Part shown: in pieces, positions 1-7,855 of the stretch
Numbering within the stretch: position 1 is the first letter of the stretch
Layout: every line of letters begins with the position of its first letter
Assembly (NCBI GenBank): GCA_021776095.1
Contig: JAJFGO010000044.1
Location: forward strand, 103,080-144,998
DNA: 41,919 bases
From: Kiloniellaceae bacterium
GTDB lineage: Bacteria; Pseudomonadota; Alphaproteobacteria; Kiloniellales; J153
Reading direction: 5' to 3'
Translations under genes and position numbers: made by a program
Notes under the pieces: generated by a model
Databases searched by the model: none
Seen by the model: only the letters and a program-made list of their open reading frames with translations
Told to the model about the DNA's origin: nothing

Positions 1-74
1 ATCCGACGCAACTCCTACATTACCCGGCGCGACAGGTGCCGGTTATAGCGGAACGGCGCGCGGCGGTCTTGTGC

Positions 75-806
75 TCAATTGGGGCTTTGGGTCGCGACCA
101 GGGTCCAGTTGGGATCGCGGCTGCGCGTGTTGCGCGCGAAGGTCCACAGGTCGGTCACCGTCGTGACCTGGGTGGCGTCGCCATCGACCTCGTTGCCGTC
201 CTTGTCGCGCATGACGTTGATTTGCTCGGACACGAACTTGATGGTCACGAAGGCGGTGCGGCCCTGCATTTCGGCCTCGATCACGCTGGCTTCCTTAACT
301 CCGACCAGGGTCGTCTCCAGCACCTGGCCGGCCTTTTGCCGCTCTTCTATGGCACCGGCAAAATCGTCGTAGACGTCGTTCGCCAAGAGCGGGCGCAAGG
401 CGCGGGTATCGCCCTCGCCGAAGGCGGCGATCACCAATTCGAAGGCGGCCTGTGCGCCACCCAGGAATTGCTCCTCGTCGAAGCTCTTGTCGGCCAGCTT
501 GATTTGGGTCAGCCCGGCGCTGAGCGGCGTGGCTGGCTGATCCTCGCCGGCCTCCGATACCGAGGCGATTTCCGGGCCGTCGTCGCCGGATTCCGCCGCT
601 TTGCGGCCGGCGCGGGTGCGATCCGGCAGGGATACGACTTTATCCTCTGCCTCTGCCTCGTCCTCGCCTTTCGCGAAGGGGTCGTAGCGGCCGCTCGGCG
701 GCTTTTGATGCCCGGTCCGCTTGCCCAGCACGTTGCGCAGGCGCAACACAAAGAAAGCCGCGATGGCCGCGAAAAGTATGATATCCAGAAACTGAAAATC
801 GCCCAT
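75..806 (-). CDS. Tim44-like domain protein (TimA type)
   Basis: A 243-residue protein. One hydrophobic segment (about residues 5-22) at the extreme N-terminus is followed by a charged, low-complexity linker and a C-terminal Tim44-like domain (roughly residues 100-243). I chose the ATG at 806 because the membrane segment follows it directly; the frame stays open 17 codons upstream, but those residues look non-coding. Alphaproteobacterial Tim44-like proteins are membrane-anchored and related to the mitochondrial import motor subunit; their role is proposed to be envelope protein handling. The gene is divergent from fxsA and secB, a grouping common in alphaproteobacteria, and the SecB export chaperone nearby fits an envelope role. 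Family assignment is fairly firm, function is inferred. Confidence 0.8.
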   Translation of the reverse strand: MGDFQFLDIILFAAIAAFFVLRLRNVLGKRTGHQKPPSGRYDPFAKGEDEAEAEDKVVSLPDRTRAGRKAAESGDDGPEIASVSEAGEDQPATPLSAGLTQIKLADKSFDEEQFLGGAQAAFELVIAAFGEGDTRALRPLLANDVYDDFAGAIEERQKAGQVLETTLVGVKEASVIEAEMQGRTAFVTIKFVSEQINVMRDKDGNEVDGDATQVTTVTDLWTFARNTRSRDPNWTLVATQSPN

Positions 807-1025
807 TGAGCGTGCCTGTGCTGGTATTGCCCGCCCGTGCGGGGCGGCGCGCGCCACTAACGTCCAGTCCTACCGGTGTAATGTTTATTCCGGGTTTATG
901 GCCGGGGCCTTTCCCAGGTCCACAGCGCCGGAATCACCCATTCATGGGCCGGTTCGATCTTGCAGACCTTGTAGATGCGCGTCCTGCTCTAAATTAAATA
1001 GGCAAACGAAGGGGAAAGAGCAAGC

Positions 1026-1535
1026 ATGGGTATTCTCCTATTGGCCGCCTTTATCGGCGTGCCATTGCTGGAAGTCGCTGTTTTTATCGAGGTTGGGGAG
1101 GCGATCGGCCTGTGGCCGACCCTGGCGACGGTCGTGCTGACCGCCATAATCGGGACCTGGTGCCTGCGCGCCCAGGGTCTCGCAACCTTGGCGCGCGCCC
1201 GGGCCCAGTTGGACCAGGGCGCCCTGCCGACCCGCGAGTTGTTCGACGGCGCCTGCCTTTTGATCGCCGGCGCCCTGTTGCTGACCCCTGGGTTCGTGAC
1301 CGATGGTATTGGCTTCTTGTTGTTCCTGCCGCCCGTGCGCGATCTTCTGCGGGGCCGATTGGCGCGCCGTATGGAAGGCCGGACGGAAACCCATATCTAT
1401 GTCGATGGCCAGGAGGTGCGCGGCGGTACCAATGGCCCGCACAATCGCCCGCACGGCCCGGTGATCGAGGGCGAATTCGATGAGGTTTCGGAGCCGGAAG
1501 ACCCCCCAAAGAAAGGCGGGAGGCTAAGGCCATGA
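1026..1535 (+). CDS. fxsA: FxsA family membrane protein
   Basis: A 169-residue integral membrane protein of the FxsA family. Hydrophobic segments lie at about residues 1-25, 29-47 and 74-103, and the glycine/proline-rich LTPGFVTDGIGFLL stretch is typical of the family. The C-terminal tail (about 110-169) is charged and cytoplasmic-looking. The E. coli homologue is known for relieving F-exclusion of phage T7; its normal role is unclear. A purine-rich GGGGAAAG about 8 bases before the ATG supports this start. The stop overlaps the next start as ATGA, so it is translationally coupled to the phosphatase gene. Confidence 0.88.
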   Translation: MGILLLAAFIGVPLLEVAVFIEVGEAIGLWPTLATVVLTAIIGTWCLRAQGLATLARARAQLDQGALPTRELFDGACLLIAGALLLTPGFVTDGIGFLLFLPPVRDLLRGRLARRMEGRTETHIYVDGQEVRGGTNGPHNRPHGPVIEGEFDEVSEPEDPPKKGGRLRP

Positions 1536-2050
1536 TCCTGTTGCGCCACGGTGAATCGCACTTCAACGTCGTTTTCAGCAAAACCCGCGTGGACCCGGGG
1601 ATCGTCGATCCGGGCTTGACCGACGAGGGCATTCGCCAGGCCGAGGCGGCAGCGGCGGCCCTGGCCGGGCGCGGTCTTCGCCGGATTATGACCAGCCCCT
1701 ACACTCGTACCCTGCATACCGCGGAGATCGCCGCCGAGGTCCTGGGCTTGCCGGTCGAGGTCGAACCCTTGGTGCGCGAGCGTTGCTTTTTCGTGTGCGA
1801 TATCGGCTCGCCGCGCTCCGAACTGATCGACCGATGGGGCCATTTCGATTTCGGCGAGTTGCCGGAGCGCTGGTGGCCCGAGCCGGACGAAACCGAGGCG
1901 GAACTGGCGGTGCGATGCCAGGCGTTCCGCGACGACATGGCCCAAAAGGAGGATTGGCGCTATGTCCTGGTGGTTTCGCACTGGGGCTTTATCCGCGGCC
2001 TGACCGGCGAAGCGGTAACCAACGCCACTGCGGTCGCGTTTCAACCCTAG
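1532..2050 (+). CDS. Histidine phosphatase superfamily protein
   Basis: A 172-residue protein of the phosphoglycerate-mutase-like histidine phosphatase superfamily. It opens with the RHGES motif (catalytic His6), has SPYTRTLHTAEI at 55-66 and the second active-site histidine in SHWG (His150). Such enzymes use a phosphohistidine intermediate to remove phosphate from small molecules or proteins; the substrate here cannot be read from sequence. The protein stops soon after the SHWG motif, so its C-terminus is short for the family. It starts in a 4-base ATGA overlap with fxsA and precedes secB. Confidence 0.85.
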   Translation: MILLRHGESHFNVVFSKTRVDPGIVDPGLTDEGIRQAEAAAAALAGRGLRRIMTSPYTRTLHTAEIAAEVLGLPVEVEPLVRERCFFVCDIGSPRSELIDRWGHFDFGELPERWWPEPDETEAELAVRCQAFRDDMAQKEDWRYVLVVSHWGFIRGLTGEAVTNATAVAFQP

Positions 2051-2113
2051 GCCTCGGTTGTTACGGCTCGCGATCCATGTTAGCGAAGCCGCCATATGAA
2101 GCAGGAGCCCGAT

Positions 2114-2602
2114 ATGGCCGCGACGACTGACAACTCACCGTTTCAGATCCAGACCCATTACATCAAGGACCTGTCGTTCGAGAACCCGCACGCGCCGGAA
2201 GTCTATGCGGCCCTGACCCAGTCCCAGCCCGACGTCAACGTCAACATCGACGTCGCCCACCGGCATCTGAGCGGACGCAGCTACGAAGTGGTCTTGAGCC
2301 TGAGGGTCCATACCACCGTGGCCGACAAGACCGCGTTCCTGGTCGATATGCAGCACGGCGCGCTTATCAACGTGCACCCGGATGTGCCGGAGGCCGACAT
2401 CAAGCCCATGCTGCTCAAGGAAGGCCCACGTTTCATCTTTCCCTTCGCACGCGCGGCCCTGGCCGACACCACCCGGGATGGCGGATTTCCGCCCCTGGTG
2501 GTCAATCCGATCGACTTCGACCTCTTTTACGAGCGCAACAAGAAGGCCAACGGCGATGCCAGCCAAGCGGACGGCCCGGCGGAAACACTCGCCGAAGGCT
2601 AA
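2114..2602 (+). CDS. secB: Protein-export chaperone SecB
   Basis: SecB is a cytosolic homotetrameric chaperone that keeps precursor proteins unfolded and delivers them to SecA. The 162-residue product has the family hallmarks: an early TQYIKDLSFENP-like segment (THYIKDLSFENPHAP), the IDVAHRHLSGRSYEVVLSLR strands and the FPFARA segment with a following GGFPPL motif. An ATG lies 18 bases upstream, but AGGAG at 2103-2107, six bases before the ATG at 2114, decides for the shorter form. The acidic C-terminal tail is normal for alphaproteobacterial SecB. It is convergent with dnaQ, only 33 bases away. Confidence 0.95.
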   Translation: MAATTDNSPFQIQTHYIKDLSFENPHAPEVYAALTQSQPDVNVNIDVAHRHLSGRSYEVVLSLRVHTTVADKTAFLVDMQHGALINVHPDVPEADIKPMLLKEGPRFIFPFARAALADTTRDGGFPPLVVNPIDFDLFYERNKKANGDASQADGPAETLAEG

Positions 2603-2635
2603 ACCGCCGGCCCCACGATCCGCAGCACCGCGCTG

Positions 2636-3331
2636 TCAGCCACGCCAGATCGGTTCCCTGATGGTGGCCAACAGCGCCTCGTGCGCGCGCAGCTCAGCTT
2701 CGCTCGGCGCATGGGGGCGGAGCGGCCGCAGTGGCGGCGCGTTTTCCGCCTGCTGACCTTGTGGCACAACGACGTTGCGCGCCAGATCGAAGCCCGGCTG
2801 CCGGCCGCCGCGCAGCTCCAAATAAACCTCGGCCAAGAGCTGACAATCGAGCAGCGCGCCATGAAAGCTGCGCGCCGAGGTGTCGATCTCGAAACGCCGG
2901 CACAAGGCATCGAGGCTGGCTTGGGCCCCGGGAAAGCGGCGCCGCGCCAAGGCCACCGTGTCAGTCGCGCGCGCCATCTCCAACTCCGGAAGATCGAGCC
3001 GGGCCAACTCGGCATTTAAGAACTTCAGATCGAAACGCGCGTTGTGGATGACCAGCGGATCGTCGCCGATGAAATCGAGGAAATCCTGGGCAACCTCGGC
3101 GAAAGGCGGGTGTTCCGCCAGGAACTCGCTGGACAGTCCATGGATCGCCTGGGCCTCCGCCGGCATGTCGCGGTCCGGATTGATGTAGCGCCGGAAATGT
3201 TCGCCGGTCGGTACGAAACCGACGACCTCGAGGCAGGCGACTTCGACGATCCGGTGGCCGGCCTCGGGATCGAGGCCCGTGGTCTCGGTGTCCAGGATGA
3301 TTTCGCGGATCGGGGTCGCGTCTTGGGTCAT
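2636..3331 (-). CDS. dnaQ: DNA polymerase III epsilon subunit (3'-5' proofreading exonuclease)
   Basis: A 231-residue DEDDh exonuclease. The motifs are DTETTG (Asp14, Glu16), HNARFDLKFLN (Asp101) and HGALLDCQLLAEVY (His157, Asp162), all five metal or catalytic residues being present. It removes misincorporated bases as the epsilon subunit of the replicative polymerase. The C-terminal 50 residues would carry the alpha-binding tail. It is the last gene of a leftward operon; its ATG overlaps the coaE stop as ATGA. The pairing coaE-dnaQ is standard in alphaproteobacteria. Confidence 0.95.
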   Translation of the reverse strand: MTQDATPIREIILDTETTGLDPEAGHRIVEVACLEVVGFVPTGEHFRRYINPDRDMPAEAQAIHGLSSEFLAEHPPFAEVAQDFLDFIGDDPLVIHNARFDLKFLNAELARLDLPELEMARATDTVALARRRFPGAQASLDALCRRFEIDTSARSFHGALLDCQLLAEVYLELRGGRQPGFDLARNVVVPQGQQAENAPPLRPLRPHAPSEAELRAHEALLATIREPIWRG

Positions 3332-3975
3332 TTTCGGTTCTCCTGACCGTGTTCAGGCGCGCGCCGGCGCAAGCTGGCCAGGGCCGCCTTAATCTGCCGC
3401 AGGGCGTAGTGCCGGCTCAAGCCCGTCTCGACCACGAAATCGGCCCGCGCGCGCTTTTGCGCATCAGGGGTCTGCCGCGCCAGAATCGCGCGCAGGCGCG
3501 CCGCCGTCATGCCGGGCCGGGCCAAGACCCGGGCGCGTTGCACGAAGTCCGGCGCGCTGACCACCATGACCGCGTCGCAGATGGCGTCGCCGCCGGTCTC
3601 GTACAAAAGCGGAATGTCCAGCACCGCGATCGCCTGCCGCCGGCGCGCCACCCGATCCAAGAAGGCCCGGACCGAACGCCGCACCAAGGGATGCAAGATC
3701 TCTTCGAGCCGGCGCAGCTTGGCGGGATCGCCGAAGACCCGCGCGCCCAGGGCCTTGCGGTCGATGCCGCCCTTCATGGACACGCCGGGAAACGCCGCCG
3801 CGACCGGCGCCACCCCCTCGCCACCACGCGCCAACAACGCATGGACCACCGCATCGGAATCGTGCACCTGCACGCCGAGGCGCCGAAACGCCGTCGCCGC
3901 AGATGTCTTGCCCATGCCGATCGAGCCTGTGAGGCCAAGCACAATCGGCCGCTTGCGCGCCCGCCGCCGCCGCAT
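3328..3975 (-). CDS. coaE: Dephospho-CoA kinase
   Basis: Catalyses the last step of coenzyme A synthesis, ATP-dependent phosphorylation of the 3'-hydroxyl of dephospho-CoA. The product (215 residues) has the P-loop GSIGMGKT at 17-24 and the DSDAVVH motif (Asp41) of the CoaE family. An ATG at 3999 would overlap aroE; I prefer 3975, which has AGGA eight bases upstream and lies four bases after the aroE stop. The N-terminus before the P-loop strand is unusually arginine-rich (MRRRRARKR). The gene is the fourth of the leftward operon DUF299-maf-aroE-coaE-dnaQ and overlaps dnaQ by four bases. Confidence 0.93.
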   Translation of the reverse strand: MRRRRARKRPIVLGLTGSIGMGKTSAATAFRRLGVQVHDSDAVVHALLARGGEGVAPVAAAFPGVSMKGGIDRKALGARVFGDPAKLRRLEEILHPLVRRSVRAFLDRVARRRQAIAVLDIPLLYETGGDAICDAVMVVSAPDFVQRARVLARPGMTAARLRAILARQTPDAQKRARADFVVETGLSRHYALRQIKAALASLRRRAPEHGQENRK

Positions 3976-3979
3976 CGGC

Positions 3980-4819
3980 TCAGTCCTGCGCCAGGACAAA
4001 GGCGCGCAACTCCGCAGTCACCTCGGGCGCCACGCCGAACCAGGCCTCGAAGCCGGGCCGCGCCTGGTGCAGCAACATGCCCAGGCCATCGACCGCACCG
4101 TGCCCGGCCGCTCGCGCCCGGCGCAAAAGCGCCGTCTCCAAGGGCGCATAGACGATATCGGTCACCAAAGCGGCGGGCGGCAGATCGTCCAAGGCGATAT
4201 CCAAAGGCTCTTGGCCGGTCATGCCCAGGCTGGTTGTGTTGACCAGCAGCCCGGCCCCGGCCAAGGCGGCGGCGCGGTCGCGCCAGGCGATCGAGGTCAC
4301 CGGGCCGCCGAAGTCTGTGGCCAGGGCCTCGGCGCGCGCCGCCGTGCGATTGCACAAGCGCACTTCGGGCGCACCGGCATCGAGCAGCGCCACCACAAGC
4401 GCCCGCGCCGCGCCGCCGGCACCGAGCACAACGGCCGGTCCGGCCCCGGCCTGCCAATCGGGCGCGCCTTGGCGCAGGTTCTCGATAAAGCCGAAGCCGT
4501 CGGTGTTACGGCCTTCGATCCGGCCGTCGGCGAAGACGAGCGTATTGACCGCGCCGATCCGTCGGGCCGCCGGATCGAGGCTGTCGCACAAGCCGAGCGC
4601 CGTCTCTTTATGGGGGATGGTCAGATTGACGCCGCGAAAGCCAAGGGCCGCCAGGGCCCGCAAGGCCTCCGGGAAATCCTCGGGCCGGGCCTCCAAGGGC
4701 ACGTAGGCGCCGTCGATACGATGCCGCTCGAGCCAATAGCCGTGCAGACGGGGCGAGAGCGAATGCCCGACTGGGCAGCCCAAGACCCCGGCAAGCCGTG
4801 CTTTGCCGCTCAAAATCAT
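3980..4819 (-). CDS. aroE: Shikimate dehydrogenase (NADP+)
   Basis: Reduces 3-dehydroshikimate to shikimate in the aromatic amino acid pathway. The 279-residue product has the substrate-binding [11 protein letters not shown] segment, catalytic Lys71 in NLTIPHKE, Asn92 in GAVNTL, Asp107 in GRNTDGFGF, and the nucleotide-binding glycine motif [10 protein letters not shown] around 131-140. Length matches the family. The ATG at 4819 overlaps the maf stop by four bases (ATGA), which fixes the start; the open frame continues far upstream only as an antisense artefact through maf. Confidence 0.94.
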   Translation of the reverse strand: MILSGKARLAGVLGCPVGHSLSPRLHGYWLERHRIDGAYVPLEARPEDFPEALRALAALGFRGVNLTIPHKETALGLCDSLDPAARRIGAVNTLVFADGRIEGRNTDGFGFIENLRQGAPDWQAGAGPAVVLGAGGAARALVVALLDAGAPEVRLCNRTAARAEALATDFGGPVTSIAWRDRAAALAGAGLLVNTTSLGMTGQEPLDIALDDLPPAALVTDIVYAPLETALLRRARAAGHGAVDGLGMLLHQARPGFEAWFGVAPEVTAELRAFVLAQD

Positions 4820-5457
4820 GACGGCACCACCCCGTGCTGACGCAAAAAGCCGAGCAGCGGCAGGAGCGGCAGGCCTAGAATCGTGAAGTAATCGCCGTCG
4901 ATCCGTTCGAATAGCTGCGCGCCGAGACCCTCCAGGCGATACGCGCCGACGGAGGCGAGTACGCTGTCGCCGGCAGCCGCTAGATAGGCCGCGAGAAAGG
5001 CCTTGTCGAGTGGACGCACCTGCAGGCGGGCAACCGCGTTGTGGTGCCATAACCGGGTGCCGTCGCGCAGTACGCAAACGGCCGCCAGCAGGGTATGGCC
5101 GCGTCCGCTCAGGGCCTCCAATTGCGTGGCCGCCTGGTCCAGGGTCTCCGGCTTGTCGAACCAGGTCCCCTCGCAATCGAGCATTTGGTCGGCGCCGATC
5201 ACCAGCGCGCCGGGATGACGGCGCGCGACGTGGCTTGCCTTGATCTCGGCCAGGGTTTCGGCAGCTTGGGCAGCGCTGGACCCTTCGGCACGCAAGGACG
5301 CCTTGAGTTCGGCCTCGTCGATTTGTGCCGGATCTTGTCTGAATGGCACACCGGCACAGCGCAAGATGTCGTGCCGCACGGCGCTGGCCGAGGCTAGGAC
5401 CACCGGGCCACCGGAACCTGCAAGAATCGCCAGCTCGCAGCTGGACGTTTCGCTCAC
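4816..5457 (-). CDS. maf: Maf family nucleoside triphosphate pyrophosphatase
   Basis: Maf proteins hydrolyse non-canonical or modified nucleoside triphosphates to monophosphates. This 213-residue product has the N-terminal [14 protein letters not shown] loop (usually SPRR; here AVRH) and the catalytic aspartate in VIGADQML (Asp90). The ADQ form resembles the YceF subgroup (7-methyl-GTP) rather than the YhdE (dTTP/UTP) subgroup; that is inference. The start is a GTG at 5457, in a GTGA overlap with the upstream gene. The maf-aroE-coaE order is common in alphaproteobacteria. Confidence 0.9.
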   Translation of the reverse strand: MSETSSCELAILAGSGGPVVLASASAVRHDILRCAGVPFRQDPAQIDEAELKASLRAEGSSAAQAAETLAEIKASHVARRHPGALVIGADQMLDCEGTWFDKPETLDQAATQLEALSGRGHTLLAAVCVLRDGTRLWHHNAVARLQVRPLDKAFLAAYLAAAGDSVLASVGAYRLEGLGAQLFERIDGDYFTILGLPLLPLLGFLRQHGVVPS

Positions 5458-6275
5458 TCCGCGACCTCGCGATGGCGCGTGTAATGATTCATGATGGTCG
5501 CCGCAGTTTCCTCGATCGAACGCCGTGTCACGTCGATGATCGGCCAGTCGTTTTGATTGCATAGCTTGCGCGCCAGGGTAACCTCGTCTCGTACGGATTC
5601 CAGATCGACGTAGTCGGTTTGGTCCTGGTCGCGGGCGATCATGCGCATACGGTTGCGCCGGACCTGAACCAGTTGCTCCGGGTCTTTGGTCAAGCCAACC
5701 ACCAGGGGGTTCTTGAGCGAAAACAGTTTGGGCGGCAGAACGCAATTTGGCACGATCGGCACATTCGCGGCCTTGATGCCGCGGTTCGCGAGATAAATGC
5801 AGGTTGGTGTCTTCGAAGTGCGCGATACGCCCAGAAGCACCACGTCGGCCAAATTCAAATCGTCGCCGAGCTGTCCGTCATCATGAGACAGGGCGAATTC
5901 CATGGCCTCCATACGCTGGAAATACTCGGCATCGAGCGCGTGTTGAAGGCCCGGTCGGCCACGAATTTCCGAGCCGAACCACGAGGCGAGACGATGAATG
6001 ACGGGGTCCAAGACCGATATGCAGGGCACGTCGAGACGCCGGCAACCATCGAGCAAAACACTGCGCAGGGATTCATTGACCAGGGTGAACAGCACCGGGC
6101 CCGGTGTTTCCGCGATCCCTTTCAGACATTTTTCCATCTGCCCGCGGGTGCGGATCAAGCTCCAGACATGTTCGATCGGCTCGATATCGACGAACTGCAC
6201 GATGCACGCGCGCGCCACCGAGTTGATCGTCTCCCCGGTTGCGTCCGAGACCAAATGTAAATGATGAGAGGTCAT
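5454..6275 (-). CDS. Pyruvate phosphate dikinase / PEP synthase regulatory kinase-phosphorylase (DUF299)
   Basis: A 273-residue DUF299 protein. Members are bifunctional: ADP-dependent kinase and phosphate-dependent phosphorylase acting on pyruvate,phosphate dikinase or PEP synthetase. The start motif [17 protein letters not shown] and the P-loop GVSRTSKTP (149-157) are clear. Which dikinase is the target cannot be told from this window. ATG 6275 is chosen because the conserved motif starts eight residues in; the upstream 17 codons extend into the putative origin. This is the first gene of a five-gene leftward operon. Its homologue RP001 flanks the origin in Rickettsia prowazekii beside hemE, and the same layout is seen here. 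Confidence 0.9.
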   Translation of the reverse strand: MTSHHLHLVSDATGETINSVARACIVQFVDIEPIEHVWSLIRTRGQMEKCLKGIAETPGPVLFTLVNESLRSVLLDGCRRLDVPCISVLDPVIHRLASWFGSEIRGRPGLQHALDAEYFQRMEAMEFALSHDDGQLGDDLNLADVVLLGVSRTSKTPTCIYLANRGIKAANVPIVPNCVLPPKLFSLKNPLVVGLTKDPEQLVQVRRNRMRMIARDQDQTDYVDLESVRDEVTLARKLCNQNDWPIIDVTRRSIEETAATIMNHYTRHREVAE

Positions 6276-6451
6276 GTCAGCCTGCTTCCACGCGAATTTC
6301 GGCGCTTCGAGCCTTCGGATACCCACAAGGCCATGCCCAGCGATCTAAACCCGGGGATAACCGGCCCTTCCCGATAACCGCTGGGGAAGCCTCCCCGTGA
6401 TCCCGACTCGCGGAGGGTGTTTGCCCGCGGCCCTTGGTACTTGTCCCTAAT

Positions 6452-6460
6452 TGTGGACAA
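6452..6460 (-). promoter_or_regulatory. DnaA box candidate TTGTCCACA
   Basis: Reads TTGTCCACA on the minus strand, one base from TTATCCACA. It lies in the middle of the candidate origin. A single nonamer would not be significant on its own; the cluster gives it weight. Confidence 0.55.
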
Positions 6461-6633
6461 GGCCCCGGCCCGGCCTGGCATCGTCCAAGTTATCCCTTTT
6501 TTCCACGTCTTGCCGGCGCGGTGCAAGTCGGCCGAAAATGCCGCCGTCGGCGCCTTGTCATAGGACTCGTCCACTTGATCGCGCACAGGCAGGATCCCTC
6601 GCTCGTCGTCACTTGGCGCGGCGCCGGACAGCA

Positions 6634-6642
6634 TGTGCATAA
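6634..6642 (-). promoter_or_regulatory. DnaA box candidate TTATGCACA
   Basis: Matches the TTWTNCACA consensus at every position on the minus strand. It is about 25 bases from the AT-rich tract (6667-6716), a spacing compatible with origin unwinding next to a strong box. Confidence 0.6.
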
Positions 6643-6781
6643 GCCACCAATCCCCGAAATCCACAGGACCAACTACTGAATCAAATACCTATATTATCTT
6701 TAGTCTTGTTATAAGAAGCGGTGTTTTCCCACCGTGCCGTACCGGGCGCCACCGGTTCCGATACCCATATAGGACACCGCC

Positions 6782-7828
6782 GTGACCACCGATCCTAAAC
6801 CGCTTTTGCGTGCGCTGCACGGAACCGCCGGAGCGCCACCGCCGATCTGGCTCATGCGCCAGGCTGGGCGTTATCTGCCGGAATACCGCGAGATCCGGGC
6901 CCGCGGGCGGGATTTCCTGGACGTCTGTTTGACGCCGGACCTGGCGGTCGAGATCACTCTGCAACCGATCCGTCGTTTTGGCCTGGATGGGGCTATCCTG
7001 TTTTCAGATATCCTGATCGTGCCCCATGCCCTGGGCCAGAAGGTCTGGTTCGAGGACGGTGTTGGACCCAAGCTGGAACCGCTACGCCGGATCGAGGATC
7101 TTAAGCAACTCTCCCTGGGCGGTCTGGACGAGGCCCTGGCGCCGGTCTACGAGACCCTGCGGCGTTTGAGCGGCGAATTGCCGAGGGAGACCACGCTGAT
7201 CGGTTTCGCCGGTGCGCCTTGGACGGTCGCCAGCTATATGATCGAAGGCGGTAGCAGCAAGGACTACGCTACAGCCAAGACCTGGGCTTATGGGGCGCCG
7301 AAGGAATTCGATCGTATCATCGCCCTATTGGTCGAGGCGACGAGTCGATACCTGATCGCCCAGATCGCGGCCGGAGCGGAGGCGTTGCAGATCTTCGATT
7401 CCTGGGCGGGAGTATGGCCGGAGGCGGCGCTGCGCCGTTGGTGCCTGGCACCGGCTCAGGAGATCGTACGCCGGGTCAAGGCGGCCCATCCGACTATACC
7501 GTTAATCCTGTTTCCGCGTGGCGTCGGGCCGATGTACCAAGCCTTTGCCGAGGAGTGCGGGGCCGATGCCTTGAGCCTGGACACCACCGTGCCGCTCGCT
7601 TGGGCCCGGGACCACCTGCAAGGCAAGGTCGCTGTGCAGGGTAATCTGGACCCGCTGGTGCTGGTTGCCGGCGGCGCGACGCAGGCCGAAGCCACGGCGA
7701 CGGTCTTGGATGCCTTGGGGTCGGGGCCCTTCGTCTTCAATCTGGGTCATGGCATCACCCCGCAAGCCTCGCCGGACAACGTCGCCGCCTTGGTCGAGCA
7801 GGTCCGCGCCTGGCGGCCCAAGGGGTGA
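6782..7828 (+). CDS. hemE: Uroporphyrinogen decarboxylase
   Basis: Converts uroporphyrinogen III to coproporphyrinogen III by removing four carboxyl groups. The 348-residue protein has the signature PIWLMRQAGRYLPEYRE (about 21-37), the DGAILFSDILIVPHALG segment carrying the catalytic aspartate, GFAGAPWTVASYMIEGG, and the C-terminal FNLGHGITPQ motif. A GTG start at 6782 with AGGA seven bases upstream is used. It is the first gene of a rightward haem cluster (hemE, hemH, hemJ) leading to rho, and the gene immediately right of the proposed origin, as in many alphaproteobacteria. Confidence 0.95.
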   Translation: MTTDPKPLLRALHGTAGAPPPIWLMRQAGRYLPEYREIRARGRDFLDVCLTPDLAVEITLQPIRRFGLDGAILFSDILIVPHALGQKVWFEDGVGPKLEPLRRIEDLKQLSLGGLDEALAPVYETLRRLSGELPRETTLIGFAGAPWTVASYMIEGGSSKDYATAKTWAYGAPKEFDRIIALLVEATSRYLIAQIAAGAEALQIFDSWAGVWPEAALRRWCLAPAQEIVRRVKAAHPTIPLILFPRGVGPMYQAFAEECGADALSLDTTVPLAWARDHLQGKVAVQGNLDPLVLVAGGATQAEATATVLDALGSGPFVFNLGHGITPQASPDNVAALVEQVRAWRPKG

Positions 7829-7855
7829 AGCGGGTGTTGTGTCGTTGGTAGCACT

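Larger units (their letters stand above)
6276..6781. other. oriC: Candidate chromosomal replication origin (oriC)
   Basis: A 506-base stretch with no convincing gene, between the DUF299 gene and hemE. It contains a consensus DnaA box on the minus strand (TTATGCACA, 6634-6642), a one-off variant on the minus strand (TTGTCCACA, 6452-6460), another on the plus strand (TTTTCCACG, 6499-6507) and weaker ones (ATACCCACA 6319-6327, AAATCCACA 6657-6665). A direct repeat GATAACCG occurs at 6356-6363 and 6373-6380. An AT-rich tract at about 6667-6716, striking in a GC-rich context, would suit an unwinding element. Genes on both sides are transcribed outward. The origin of Caulobacter and Rickettsia lies in the same hemE context. 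Function is inferred; the region must also hold promoters for hemE and the DUF299 gene. Confidence 0.7.

Noticed and set aside
1-74. Partial gene at the left edge
   Set aside because: No frame with coding character reaches the edge; it is simply the region downstream of the Tim44-like gene.
3509-4840. A 443-residue plus-strand frame opposite coaE and aroE
   Set aside because: Arginine/alanine-rich antisense artefact over two well-supported genes.
6272-6664. A 130-residue minus-strand open frame inside the candidate origin
   Set aside because: Composition looks random, there is no ribosome site and no recognisable domain; it covers DnaA-box-like sites.
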